A DNA stretch of 64,000 bases, from assembly GCA_029449235.1 (NCBI GenBank), contig JANATG010000007.1:1116001-1180000 (forward strand), given 5' to 3'. Made by a program: the position numbers and the translations under genes. Positions 34,715 through 45,633 of this stretch are shown one piece after another; the first letter of the stretch is position 1, and each line of letters starts with the position of its first letter. The notes beneath the pieces are model-generated. The model saw only the letters and a list, made by a program, of their open reading frames with translations, searched no databases and was not told the DNA's origin. The DNA is from Linnemannia schmuckeri (taxonomy: Eukaryota > Mortierellomycota > Mortierellomycetes > Mortierellales > Mortierellaceae).

Positions 34715-37597
34715 TTAATAACGTACAGATACTGCCGGTACTCGTTCATGTCGTGTCGTGTTTGTTGTAGTCGTTGTCGTCATCGAGCCACGAACAGGCT
34801 GGCTCTCAGTTCTTCTATTCGTGGCCGGCTCGCGAGCATGTCTCCGCCACCTTAACTGAGCCTGTTCCGACTCGTCGTCGTCCACCGAGAAATCTATGAG
34901 TGGCGTGCTGGTGGCCTCATCTATCTCCTTGGTCATGAGTTCGTCGTAAAGATCAAACGTCGTCTCGGCAGGTTTGGTTTTTCTGGTTGAGGGGGACAGG
35001 TAACTACTGGATCCGATGGTGGTATCAGGCGAGAGAATCACTTTTCCATCTCGCCTTGGGTCCGATCCAACTCTAGAGTGGCGTGTCGTCATCGTCGTCT
35101 CTAGTTGACTTCGGTCAATTCCCTTCGAGTTTTGTTGGTCCTTGCTATAGTCATTATCCTGTGCGCTGGGAAAGCTGTTGCTGTATTGTCCATTGAATCG
35201 ACCTTTCGACAAGCGCTCCTCCTCCTTCTCGAGCTCAACACCCATCTCAAAGTCCTTGATCATCTCCAGATTCTCCATCTCCTCATGCTTCCGCTCCAGA
35301 TCGCTCCAAACAGCCAATAGACCCTTCCTGCGCTCTTCGTCACCCCCATCTCCTCCGAGCAGATTCTTGAAAAGCACTGATCCAATCTGCAGTGTTGGGC
35401 AAAAGATAAGGCCAAGATTGGAAATGTTCATTTTAGTACAGTTCTCATAGTCGGCGAGGTTTGAAAGATGATGACACAGTGTTCCAAGTAGAATGTAGTT
35501 TTCCAGAGGCAATAGGCCGAGTGCGTCCTTGAGCTTATGCTGGTGGTGAGGTTTGGCGTCTGAAAAGTCGATGTTGTTGAAAGTCGCCATCGTATCTGAG
35601 GGAATGACTGGCGATGGTACTAGATATGTAAAGGTACACGGCAAAGTATTAGGCTTTGTTTGGTTATCAAACAACCCTAAGCTTACGCATCTAGTCTTCG
35701 CCTCTGAGACACTTACATTCGCGGAAGTAAAGCTTAAGGAGGGTAGCGACATCATGTGGGTTCTGGGGTGCATTTCCCTTTTGCAAAAAGTCATAGTCGT
35801 GTCCTATGCCAGAGTCAAATCAGAGGAAGAGGCATTAGAAATGACACTGTTTTTAATTAGCAATTACGCTTCCCAAGAAAAAAAAGAAAAGGCATGGATG
35901 CTCCCTACCGTGGTCAAACATGGCTTTTAGACGCGCAACATTGGAGGTACTTCCTGGTACACGATACAAGCCAACTTCTTCAACGCCCATAATGTCGAGA
36001 TACTCTATGCACCGCGAAATAACAGCAGGCACTCCAGTAGTCGCCGAAATCTTGGACAGCCTTACAGCCTCTTCCAATGGCAGTCCAAAGATGTGATCCG
36101 CGATACCGGGTCGAGAGTAATCCTGTTGCCCCTCATTCGTTCCATCAGCTAGATAGAGATAGATAACAATACAAGTAAGATGAGGTGAAGCGCTTCACCG
36201 GCATGGAGAAACGTGAACAATAAGAACCACTAAGACATACCTCGACGCTTCCAGCGATCGGCAAGCCCACCGGCAATACCACCCATGCCGCCACGATCAT
36301 CCCAGGCCTTCTTTGCAATTCCACCCCACTCAGCACCTCGTGCCCTCCAGACTGAACTCTTCTCATAGACAACTTCGGCAAGATCCGCTTTCTTCTCGCT
36401 GTAGTTGATTTGCTTCATACGCTCCGTTTGTTCGTGGGCCAACGCCTGGATCTTGTGGAGTGATGCTGTTAATGTCACTGCAGCCGCCAGGCTTTCTGGT
36501 TCCTGCGCATCGTCCGAAAACTCTCCGTAACCCCCATTACGCCGTGACGGATAGGTTGACAACTGTGACGCTCCAGTGTGCCCTCTCATGTCCGCTGATC
36601 CAAAGTACCCCCCGTCCAGGGTAGATATTGGTGGCGACATTGTTTTGGTGGTCTGCGGGAATGCCACAGAGTATGAGGTTGAGGCTTTCGCGTCTGAGGT
36701 AGACCGTAACCTTGACCGTGCGCCGAGCAATGTTGGGTTCGCTCCTGGAGATGTCGGACCGGAAGACGACAAAGTCGAATCGAACCGACTGTTTTCCAAT
36801 GTTGGAATCACGACTGCTTTCGCTCCCGCACTGGCAGAGACGGGCGGGTGAGGTGGAGAGGATGATTGCGGTTGCAGGTGAGGTCGAGTGCGTTGCGGCG
36901 TTTGCTCCAGTTGAACCGGCTGTCCATCCATGGAGTGTTCAGTCGATCGTGGCTTCTTTACTGGCGCCGGCGACGAGGAAACAAAAGGGACAGAGACGAA
37001 TTTAGGTCGTGGCAGTTCCTGGGACTGGGACATGCCTTGGGCCTTTCCTGGGTTAAGCGGTGCAGATAGCGACAACGCCGCTGGCTTGTTGACTGTTGGT
37101 GGGATTGTGGCAGGTGATGATGTGGAGCGGGTAGGATTATCCACTTTAGGCTGAAGGGGGACCGACTGCAAACTCAATGGCTTCGCCTTGGGCTGTGGAG
37201 CGAGGGAGATGCGTTTTGGCTTTGGAGGTGGAAGGGGTGCACGTCCTGGGGTATCGGATGCTGTCCTGGGTATATTGTTGGAATTTGGAACAACGGCAGG
37301 AATCAATCGTTCAAAGGGAAGGCCGGCCTTTCGTAAAGGGCTTTGTTCAGCGGTCGCAAACGACTTGTCGATTGTAGGGCCATTTAAGAGCACAGAGTGG
37401 GTAGCATCGTTAGAGTCGAGTGGGACGACGGGTCTTAAGTTGTGTCGAGGTAGAGGGATGGGAGCTCTTGTTGAAGGGGAGGTGGTGCCGCTGAGCATTG
37501 GTGCGTTGATGGTTCCAGGAGGACTTGTTTTTGAAGCGGAGCGAATGCGATTTGGTTTGCGCGGAGGCTCCTTGACGATGCAGTCTGCTTCTGGCAT
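34715..37597 (-). CDS. RhoGAP domain protein with long proline-rich N-terminus
   Basis: GTPase-activating protein for Rho-type GTPases, acting in polarity and wall signalling. Exons 37597-36241, 36148-35909, 35803-35717 and 35619-34715 encode 862 residues. Residues 1-370 are Pro/Ser-rich and probably disordered, with several PxxP strings that could bind SH3 domains. Residues about 385-452 are a charged helical segment ending in a Gly/Trp-rich patch (AEWGGIAKKAWDDRGGMGG). The RhoGAP fold starts about residue 467 (IFGLPLEEAV). The arginine finger is in VGLYRVPGSTSNV, followed by NPHDVATLLKLYFREC-like sequence across an intron, then the helices ending MNISNLGLIFCPTLQ, typical of the GAP C-terminal part. 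The C-terminal 220 residues contain a Glu-rich coiled segment and then low complexity. Which GTPase it serves cannot be told. Confidence 0.9.
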
Positions 37598-38630
37598 TCT
37601 AATTGGTTTTTAGGGCAAAACGTAAAAGAGAAAGGGATAGAAAAAAAATAGGGTGAAAGGAGGAAGGGCACGCGGAAGAGAGAGGTGATCAGGTCACGGT
37701 CTGCTGAATAGGTCACGGACAGAAGATATATGGTGAAGGGGAGAGAGGGGGGAAGGAAGGAAGGAAGAAAGGAAGGGTGAGTGAGTGAGTGAGGGAGTAA
37801 AGGAGTCAATGAGCCATGCCAACAGGGTCAGTCAGCCTGTTGGTCATTCGGTCGACTGGGATCTCACTTGCTTCCAGTCAAACCAGAGAGTGTCGTGACC
37901 ACTCGATCCCTCACTGCGTGCAGGGCAGGGCGCATGCAACAGCAACTGGATATCTAACTGCTGTAGATGACCATAAGTTACATGCGTATACACAGATAAC
38001 CGTCAACAGTATCCAACGTTGACCGTTACTCAAAGTACGATCAAGCTACTGCCGGCACTTCAGAACTTAACATTCCGTGTAGAAGTTGTGTCATCCATTT
38101 CAACAAGGAGAGGATGGCGCCCTGTTCGCTCACTGGGAAAATACGATTCCCACGGCCAATTCTACGTCCAAATACTGGACAGCTCTCTTTGGCTTTGGTC
38201 CTTTTTTTCTATGCACGCTCTCGAACCTCCATGCTTAAACGTCATTCCAAGGTATCATGTGTGGTGACAAGTCCAAAAGGGAAAAAAAACCATCTGAGAG
38301 CAGCCCCCTCTTCTTTTTTTATTTATTTTTTTCCGATCGCGCGCACACAAGCAATACACAGTGATGCCCAGTCCATTCTTTTCTTTCTAGTTGAAGGCGT
38401 GGTTGGAGGCGTCGAGGTGATAAGGAACAAAGAGAGGAGGAGGGTAGGGGCGGTGAAAGAGGAGCGCGAACTTCGGAGGCGGAGGAGGAGGCGGAGAATA
38501 ACAACATCATCAAAAATAAAAGAAAAGAAGGCTTCTAAACCTTGAGCATTAAGACTGAGAGAGAGAAGGAGGAGTCAAAAAGAAGAAAAAAGAACAACAA
38601 CAAGGGCAGCAAGGGCAGCCATGTGCTGTG

Positions 38631-38635
38631 ATTGG
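38631..38635 (+). promoter_or_regulatory. Inverted CCAAT box of TEF1
   Basis: ATTGG pentamer (CCAAT on the other strand) about 30 bases upstream of the TATA element of the EF-1alpha gene. Sequence seen directly; function inferred from position. Confidence 0.45.
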
Positions 38636-38660
38636 TTGCTGGCTAGCAGTCACCTGTGCG

Positions 38661-38670
38661 CTATAAAATA
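38661..38670 (+). promoter_or_regulatory. TATA box of TEF1
   Basis: CTATAAAATA lies about 60 bases upstream of the 5' UTR intron donor, followed by a pyrimidine-rich stretch (cctcctttcac) where transcription probably starts. Position and strength fit a highly expressed gene. Confidence 0.7.
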
Positions 38671-38728
38671 GGAGTCGAACCAGTCGCCGTGTGCACCTCC
38701 TTTCACTTTAACTTTTCAGTTTTTACAA

Positions 38729-39251
38729 GTAAGTCCGTCACTCTGTTGGCCACTCACACACAACCTGTCTTGACTCTCTTTTGATTTTCTTGTACACTGC
38801 TTCCTGGGTGCTGTATCCATTGATGCCTTTATCCATCGGTCTATCTATCGCTACTGCCAACATCCATCCCAACGCATCTCTCGTCGCACGACCAACACCC
38901 ATATTGTCTTTTTTCTCTTTTGCTCCAAAGCCTTATGACGAGAGTTCTGGCTTTTTTTTTTGTCTGCAGTGGACTTGTACTTTTTTTCTTCGATGGGCAA
39001 CTTGATTTGATCTTGCACGATCATGAGTGTTGTCAACGATCATTTTTCTGCTCACACCCTTTTCGTCGCCAACAACACGATCACCGTCTTTTGTCACAAG
39101 GCACGCTTACCCCTCTGCTGGTTGGCTTCCCATCGTTTTCTTTTTTTCATTTTTGTTGTGACCCCAAGAAAAATATTTTTTACTTTCGAGACTTTATCAA
39201 TGCAAGAAACTAACTCTTTCTCTTTTTTTTACTATTTTATTTGTCTAACAG
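38729..39251 (+). other. 5' UTR intron of TEF1
   Basis: Donor GTAAGT at 38,729 after a short pyrimidine-rich leader; acceptor CTAACAG at 39,245-39,251, ending one base before the ATG. The 523-nt intron is T-rich and holds no open frame. EF-1alpha genes of many fungi carry such a leader intron, often important for expression. Confidence 0.75.
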
Positions 39252-39252
39252 A

Positions 39253-40635
39253 ATGGGCAAAGAGAAGACTCACGTCAACGTCGTCGTTATCGGACACGTC
39301 GATTCCGGCAAGTCCACTACCACCGGTCACTTGATCTACAAGTGCGGTGGTATCGACAAGCGTACCATTGAGAAGTTCGAGAAGGAAGCCGCTGAGCTCG
39401 GAAAGGGTTCTTTCAAGTACGCCTGGGTTCTTGACAAGCTCAAGGCCGAGCGTGAGCGTGGTATTACCATCGATATTGCCCTCTGGAAGTTCGAGACCCC
39501 CAAGTACTACGTTACCGTCATTGATGCCCCCGGACATCGTGATTTCATCAAGAACATGATCACTGGTACTTCCCAGGCCGATTGCGCCATTCTCATTATT
39601 GCCGGTGGTACTGGTGAGTTCGAGGCTGGTATCTCCAAGGATGGTCAGACCCGTGAGCACGCCCTTCTCGCCTTCACCCTTGGTGTCAAGCAGCTCATCG
39701 TTGCCGTCAACAAGATGGACACCACCAAGTGGTCCCAGGACCGTTTCGAGGAGATTGTCAAGGAGGTCTCCACCTTCGTCAAGAAGGTCGGTTACAACCC
39801 CAAGTCTGTTGCCTTCGTCCCCATCTCTGGATGGCACGGAGACAACATGTTGGAGGAATCCACCAACATGCCCTGGTTCAAGGGATGGACCAAGGAGACC
39901 AAGGCTGGTTCCTTCAAGGGTAAGACCCTTCTTGAGGCTATCGATGCCATCGAGCCCCCAGCACGCCCCACCGACAAGCCCCTCCGTCTTCCCCTCCAGG
40001 ATGTCTACAAGATCGGTGGTATCGGAACAGTTCCCGTCGGTCGTGTTGAGACCGGTGTCATCAAGGCCGGTATGGTCGTCACCTTCGCTCCCTCCAACGT
40101 CACCACCGAGGTCAAGTCCGTCGAGATGCATCACGAGGTTCTTACCGAGGGTATCCCCGGTGACAACGTCGGATTCAACGTCAAGAACGTCTCCGTCAAG
40201 GATATTCGCCGTGGTAACGTCTGCTCTGACTCCAAGAACGACCCCGCCAAGGAGGCTGCTTCCTTCAACGCTCAGGTTATTGTCTTGAACCACCCCGGTC
40301 AGATCTCCAACGGATACGCTCCCGTCTTGGATTGCCACACCGCTCACATTGCCTGCAAGTTCTCTGAGATTCTCGAGAAGATTGATCGCCGTACCGGTAA
40401 GGCCATGGAGGAGTTCCCCAAGTTCATCAAGTCTGGTGATGCCGCCATCGTCAAGATGGTTCCCTCCAAGCCTCTCTGCGTTGAGTCTTTCCAGGAGTAC
40501 CCTCCTCTCGGACGTTTCGCCGTCCGTGATATGCGTCAGACCGTCGCCGTCGGTGTCATCAAGGCTGTTGAGAAGACCGATGGCAAGGGTGGCAAGGTCA
40601 CCAAGGCCGCCCAGAAGGCCGGTGGCAAGAAGTAA
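39253..40635 (+). CDS. TEF1: Translation elongation factor EF-1alpha
   Basis: GTPase that delivers aminoacyl-tRNA to the ribosome. Intronless coding region of 460 residues, normal family length. The start is MGKEKTHVNVVVIGHVDSGK; upstream in-frame codons belong to the leader intron. Nucleotide-binding motifs: GHVDSGKS (G1), DAPGHRDFIKNM (G3), NKMDTTKW (G4) and a SGW block (G5). Effector segment RERGITIDIALWKF is intact. The C-terminus is Lys/Gly-rich (GGKVTKAAQKAGGKK). Codon choice is extremely restricted (GTC, ATC, AAG, GCC, GGT dominate), so a long open frame appears on the opposite strand; that frame is a by-product. Convergent with an MFS permease gene, stop to stop 248 bases. Confidence 0.99.
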   Translation: MGKEKTHVNVVVIGHVDSGKSTTTGHLIYKCGGIDKRTIEKFEKEAAELGKGSFKYAWVLDKLKAERERGITIDIALWKFETPKYYVTVIDAPGHRDFIKNMITGTSQADCAILIIAGGTGEFEAGISKDGQTREHALLAFTLGVKQLIVAVNKMDTTKWSQDRFEEIVKEVSTFVKKVGYNPKSVAFVPISGWHGDNMLEESTNMPWFKGWTKETKAGSFKGKTLLEAIDAIEPPARPTDKPLRLPLQDVYKIGGIGTVPVGRVETGVIKAGMVVTFAPSNVTTEVKSVEMHHEVLTEGIPGDNVGFNVKNVSVKDIRRGNVCSDSKNDPAKEAASFNAQVIVLNHPGQISNGYAPVLDCHTAHIACKFSEILEKIDRRTGKAMEEFPKFIKSGDAAIVKMVPSKPLCVESFQEYPPLGRFAVRDMRQTVAVGVIKAVEKTDGKGGKVTKAAQKAGGKK

Positions 40636-40883
40636 ATTTTTTTTAGAATTTTTGCCTCTTTCTTTCAACTCGAAAATCGCGTGCATCCACTCGTTGATTT
40701 GTAAACAAATATTTCTTGAATAAATACGCCCATAAAAGAACTCGTCGTCTCTGCTCTTTGTTTTGTTTTTTCTTTTGGCAACATGTATTGGTGAGCGGTC
40801 ATGAAGGGCAGAGTTGTAATGGAAGAAATGCTTTTGTGTTTTCTGTTTTCAATTATTATTATTTTTTTTATAAAAAAGTGGCT

Positions 40884-43264
40884 CTATGAAATGTAAATAA
40901 AGGCAGGATGCCAATCGCACAGGTCTTCGCCTTGCGACTCCTTTTCAAACTCCTCGGGAGTGAGGTTCCGCCGCCTCTTGTTCTCTCTAATATACAAAAA
41001 CTTCAACAACAAGATCAAACAGAACGAAACACACAACATCACCAAACTGATAACATGTCCCCTCGTCGTATGACCCTGCGTGTAAATATGTCCACTAATC
41101 AGTCCACCGCAATTCCCGAACGAGATGATGACCCCCGTGGCGACGGCTCTCTTCGTATGGCCACCGAAGTTGGAACTGACCCAGGCGACCATGGAGGGGA
41201 CAGCACTGAAGACACCGGAAACGGTGACTGTGAGGCCGATGTAGCGGACAGCGGCGGATTTGTGTTCGAGGACAATGAGCAGGATGTAGCCGAAGATTGC
41301 GAGGAGGGTTGGCATTGCGTAGTGGAGGCCGCGTTCGCGGTAGTGGTCTGAAGAGACGGCGACTAAGATTGTGGCCAGACATGCGATGGCGTATGCTGGG
41401 GCTGTCATCAACTGGGAGGTGATAGGGCTAATGGTTGAACACAAAAAAAGAGGGTACCGTGTTAGACAGTCCACATCATGAAAGAAGGAAGCGACAGGTT
41501 CTAGATTCCCTTCATCATATAAAGACAGCGACATACTCAAAAGAAAACTCGCGGACGAGGGTAGGCAAGAACAGAGCGAGGGCATAGAGAGGAGTCATGG
41601 TGAGGATATAAGGGAACGCGTGCATGTAGACCTTCCAGTCGACAAAGACACTCCTGAACTGTGGCCACGAAAAATCATCCTGTGTTGCTGGGCCCGCATC
41701 GACCAAAAGCCGTTTGACTGCCAGATCCCGTTCATCCTGAGAAAGAAAGTGAGCGGTTTGGGGATAGTCTGGAAGGTAGACGATGGTAACGAAACAGAGG
41801 AGGACTGTTGGTAGACCCTCTAAAATGAAAATCCATTGCCAGCCTAATTGTTTTTGTGTTTGTGTATAAGTGTGTGTGTTCGGGAGGATATGAGAGAGGA
41901 ATAGATAAATAGTCAGGAAGACGAAAATTGGGTCTCGATTTGACGCCGAGTGGGACAGATAAGAGAGCGGGAGAGAAAAAGGCAGAAATTATGAGTCGTA
42001 AGTGTTATTCACAGACACAGACACCAACACTTACCATGAAGACCACGGACACCGTCCATTTGTGCAATCCCGTACGCCAGGATGCCTCCAAAGGCCCCTG
42101 CCATGGTCGCCGTACTGAAGAATAGTCCGTTGCGAAGTGCCTGCTCGCCTCTTGAGTAAAACAGTGAGATCACAAATACCGCTCCTGGGAACAACGCCTA
42201 AAACAAATCGGATCAGATCGAGAGAAACCATGGTGGGGTCGGTATGTTAACCAGCGTACTTTCTGTTCTGGACAAACTGTCTTTCTTCCTGTGTACATTC
42301 GCATTGCTGCTGTCCTTGACACCTACTGCTTCAAAGATACCGAGGAAGAACCGGGTGGCGTACAAGCTGGCGGCTGTTTTGCATGCTGCCAGCAGCATGG
42401 TCAATGTTCCCCACACAAACATACATCCACTAATCCTAATGAGTTCATAAAAGCGAAAGCAAAAATGTCGTTTTCTCGGTTAAGGAAGTTTGGAAGGGGT
42501 TCCAAAAACGATGGCGACATTCTCCCCTGCATGATTTTGATTGAACTTCGATCTTATATATTTCTCCACTCCGATCCTCAGGCTCCTGTCGTACCATTTC
42601 CTGGGTCCCACTTTCTTAAGCTATCGATTACAAAACCAATGAAGGGCCGTTAGAAAAGATGCGCAGACTTTGGTACACCTTGGTCCATTTGTCGATTGTT
42701 CCTCTTGCCCACATACCAGCATTTGCGACGGCACTTCGGCGATGATATATCTACGACATCGAGGAGGGGAATGTGTGGCTGTTAGATTATGACTATTCAA
42801 AGACAAACGAGGCATGGATCCTTCTGGTAGTAGTTCCTGCTCGTACCCAATAAAGAAGATCGATAGTGCCCAACTGTATTCTGATGGAGTGAGATTTAAG
42901 TCCTTTTCCAGTCCGGCGACCTTAGCGTTTCCTATAAATGTTGAATTGGGTGGAAGGACGGCAAAGAAGAGAGAGAGAAAGAAAGAAAGTTAAAGTAAAG
43001 GGTCCGGAAAACGAGTGCGTCGAGCCTATTCGAGAGTAAACGGATAGATTGTTCCTCCGTACCAATGTTAACTCTATCGAGAAAGGAGAAGAGGTACATG
43101 AGCGAGAGCAGTGGCAACAGGTGCCAGTCGATCTTGCGCCTCAGTCGTGCAATGACAGCAGGGTCGGGGTGGAAGTCATGATGGTTGTCATATGCGATCT
43201 CCTTGCTGTCTTTTTCGTTCATTCTGATCCCGGCGTGGCTCCTCCTGCGAGTTTCGACAGTCAT
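40884..43264 (-). CDS. MFS permease, allantoate/nicotinate (ACS) type, copy A
   Basis: Twelve-helix plasma-membrane symporter of the anion:cation symporter family (Dal5/Tna1/Seo1-like), probably for a carboxylate such as nicotinate or allantoate. Eight exons (43264-43063, 42931-42847, 42750-42717, 42620-42595, 42435-42327, 42197-42035, 41843-41537, 41427-40884) give 489 residues. Typical blocks: RRKIDWHLLPLLSLMYLFSFLDRVNI in helix 1, ATRFFLGIFEA and NGLFFSTATMAGAFGG in helices 4-5, FVDWKVYMHAF in the central loop, and YRERGLHYAMP then ENKRRRNLTPEE at the C-terminus. It is a clear paralogue of copy B (45,634-47,819), but has two additional introns and one displaced intron. A TATAAAA string at about 43,384-43,392 sits 120 bases upstream of the start. 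Substrate is not readable from sequence. Confidence 0.93.
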
Positions 43265-43324
43265 GTATTAGGGGTTGTTATATTAGATGTTGTTGGTGAG
43301 GAGGTGGCGATGGGTATTTGGGTT

Positions 43325-43358
43325 GATTGACGGGTTGACGGGTTGACGGGTGGACGGG
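43325..43358. repeat. TTGACGGG tandem repeat
   Basis: About four imperfect copies of an 8-nt unit (ttgacggg) in the leader/promoter of permease A. Confidence 0.8.
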
Positions 43359-43383
43359 AGAGTGAGAGAAGAGAAAAGAGGAA

Positions 43384-43392
43384 TTTTATAAA
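43384..43392 (-). promoter_or_regulatory. Possible TATA box of permease A
   Basis: TTTATAAAA-type string about 120 bases upstream of the ATG at 43,264, on the edge of an A/T homopolymer. Only position and composition support it. Confidence 0.3.
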
Positions 43393-44089
43393 AAAAAAAA
43401 AAAATCGTTAATTGACAGTTGTGACCGTTGATCGGGTTACGCCCACGCCCAAGCCATCTACCCATTCCTGACGATATCAGTCGAAGACGAGGAAATAACG
43501 GATGTCTCCACAAAAACGATGGGACATACCGGGAGACCTTCACGACTTGGCACATTTTTCAGTTGGACAACTAATGGTCAAATTGACGTACCTCTGAGAA
43601 AAGCACTCAATTGAGCTAAACGTCAATTCCCTCTTCCTACGCTTATCAGACCCTTCTAAATTCATTACTCTCGCGTTTTTTGCATGTTGGGTAGAACAAC
43701 ACATTGCGTCATAAAATGATATGTTCCTTTAGAAGACCGAGTTTAGATCCTGCATGGATTTAATTGCCAAGCCAAAAGTCGACAAAAGTCGACAAATATT
43801 TTTCACTGATACGGATTGTCTGTGCAACTAAAGCTTGCAAGTACGAATTGAGAGAGCGGATGTGACTTCCGAAACCAAATTGATGCCCATGTGCATGGCG
43901 TGGGATGGTTGTCCTTTTTGCTGAAGGCATGACATGAAAAGCACAGCAGGGGTGAAAAAAGCTTTAAAGCAATTGCAAAAGCCCACTTTTTCTTTATTGT
44001 TATTCTCTACGATAAAAACAAGACAACCAGCCCAGCCTTCCCATTTTGTTTTAGGAACAACAAACAACAACTATTAGTCAAGCCCAGCC

Positions 44090-45428
44090 ATGAAGTCTTC
44101 CGTCCTTATTACCGGTCTCCTCTCCTTAATCGTCGCCTCTCAAGCCGAGATGCTTCGATTGCAACTCCATCATGTTGGCGAAAATCCCATCATCGACGCG
44201 TTCCACTCATTGACTTCTGTCAGTAATTTTGATGCTTCTCAGGTTCCTTTCTCCCGCCAACAGCAGCTGCAGCAGAAAGGATTTCGCGGCAGCATTCCTA
44301 TGAGGGGATACTACAGAGTAAGTATTCATTTTGTTTATTTCGTCTTTATTTTTTGCACTCTATTTTGATAACGATACGTCTATGACACCTCAGATCACCA
44401 TATGTTTATTTGCCTTCTTATTTCCTCTATATCAGCAAATCGCCGTGATCGAACTCGGTAACCCTCCTCAATCGTTCCGCGCCGCTCTGGACCTGGCCTC
44501 CTCCAACACTTACGTGGTCTCGAGCCAATGCATCCAAGCTACCTGTATAAATAACCGAAAATACAACGCGTCCGCATCGAGCACCAACCATCGCGACGGC
44601 AGAACCTTTTCTATCCCAGGCACTACCAACGGTATTATTTCTCAGGACACTCTCTACATCGCGGGCGCCGAGGTGCCCCATCAAGAGTTTGGTGAAGCCT
44701 TTTCCTTTTATGCTTTCGCTCCAGGCTTCTTGGGATTCGACGCCTCTTTGGGACTCGCTTATGACGGAGACAAAAGGGATGGAAATTCTGTCACCGGCCG
44801 CATCTCTGTGGTTCGCAATTTTTTGGCAAATCGTCAGATCGGTCAGCCCGTCTTTACGCTTTACCTGGGTTCATCTCGTCCCAATGCGCCCTCGGGAGAG
44901 CTCACCATCGGCGGGTTGGAGCATCGACGGTTCAGTGGTGCGTTTTCGTGGCACGGTGTGGTTAAGCGCGGTCAATGGATCGTCTCCGTCAAGGGCGCCG
45001 CATTCAAGCATGGTGACCGAGTGAGCAGGATCGACTTTAATAGAATAGAAGCCCCCACCCTGGTGGACCCAGACTATTCCCTCATCCTTCTCGCCAACCA
45101 GCCGGCCTACTACGTCAACGAGCGGCTGGGTGCGTACAGTGAGAGCAAGAAAGAGCAGTACCGTCGTCGTTGCGAGGGTATCGAGGAACTCACGCCCGTT
45201 GCGGTCTGGATCGACAGAAGTTATTACTGGTTCACACCCCAGGAGGCATTTATCAGGGCCGCCGATGGCGTGACTTGCATCAGTATCTTCCAGGAGATCT
45301 CTTTCGTCTCGGACGAGGAGAGACATGGGAGAGGGTATGAGGCTATTCTTGGGGCTGTCTTCTTGAAAAAGTATTATAGCGCCTACGATTATGGTTCTCA
45401 TCGCGTTGGTTTCGCTTTGGCCACTTAA
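44090..45428 (+). CDS. Secreted pepsin-fold (A1) protein with altered catalytic motifs
   Basis: Exons 44090-44317 and 44436-45428 encode 406 residues. Residues 1-19 are a signal peptide (MKSSVLITGLLSLIVASQA), followed by a propeptide-like region with a polyGln patch. The peptidase A1 fold is recognisable: IAVIELGNPPQSFRAALDLASSNTYV at the first active site, FLGFDASLGLAY, GELTIGGLEHRRFSGAFSWH, and the C-terminal AILGAVFLKKYYSAYDYGSHRVGFA. However, the canonical DTGSS is DLASS, the second DTGT/S is replaced by VDPDYSL, and the flap (normally YGxG) reads IPGTTNG without the tyrosine. The fold is probably kept while proteolysis is lost, so I call it a probable pseudoprotease. Introns, signal peptide and frame are all intact, so it is not a decayed gene. 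Flanked by two paralogous permease genes. Confidence 0.88.
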
Positions 45429-45633
45429 TCCCCTTTCCCTAATCGCAAGCCCTTTTCTGAATAATCAAAGCACGTTTTTTTGTATGAATAAAACACCCCT
45501 CCCACGAACAGGAGCGAGACGAATTTGAAGTTATTATTAATGGGTGAGGTGGAGTGGGGAGGAAAATTAGTGGATACTATCTAGTGTGTATGTACAGAGA
45601 GCAAAGATCTGGTGAAGAGAGAGCTTTGGTCGT

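Larger units (their letters stand above)
37598..39252. other. Divergent promoter region and TEF1 5' UTR
   Basis: Between the RhoGAP start (minus) and the EF-1alpha start (plus). It holds a CT/GA-rich tract (37,640-37,800) with GTGA repeats, then the TEF1 core promoter and 5' UTR intron listed separately. Nothing else convincing. Confidence 0.7.
43265..44089. other. Divergent intergenic region
   Basis: Holds the promoters of permease A and the pepsin-like gene. A tandem TTGACGGG-type octamer repeat lies at about 43,325-43,358 and an A-run at 43,389-43,404. A tRNA-like hairpin occupies 43,581-43,628. No gene seen. Confidence 0.6.

Noticed and set aside
36700..37070. Plus-strand frames inside the RhoGAP gene
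   Set aside because: Antisense shadows of the proline-rich exon 1.
39232..40686. Minus-strand open frame of 484 codons
   Set aside because: Antisense to EF-1alpha, same codon-bias artefact, no domain-like sequence.
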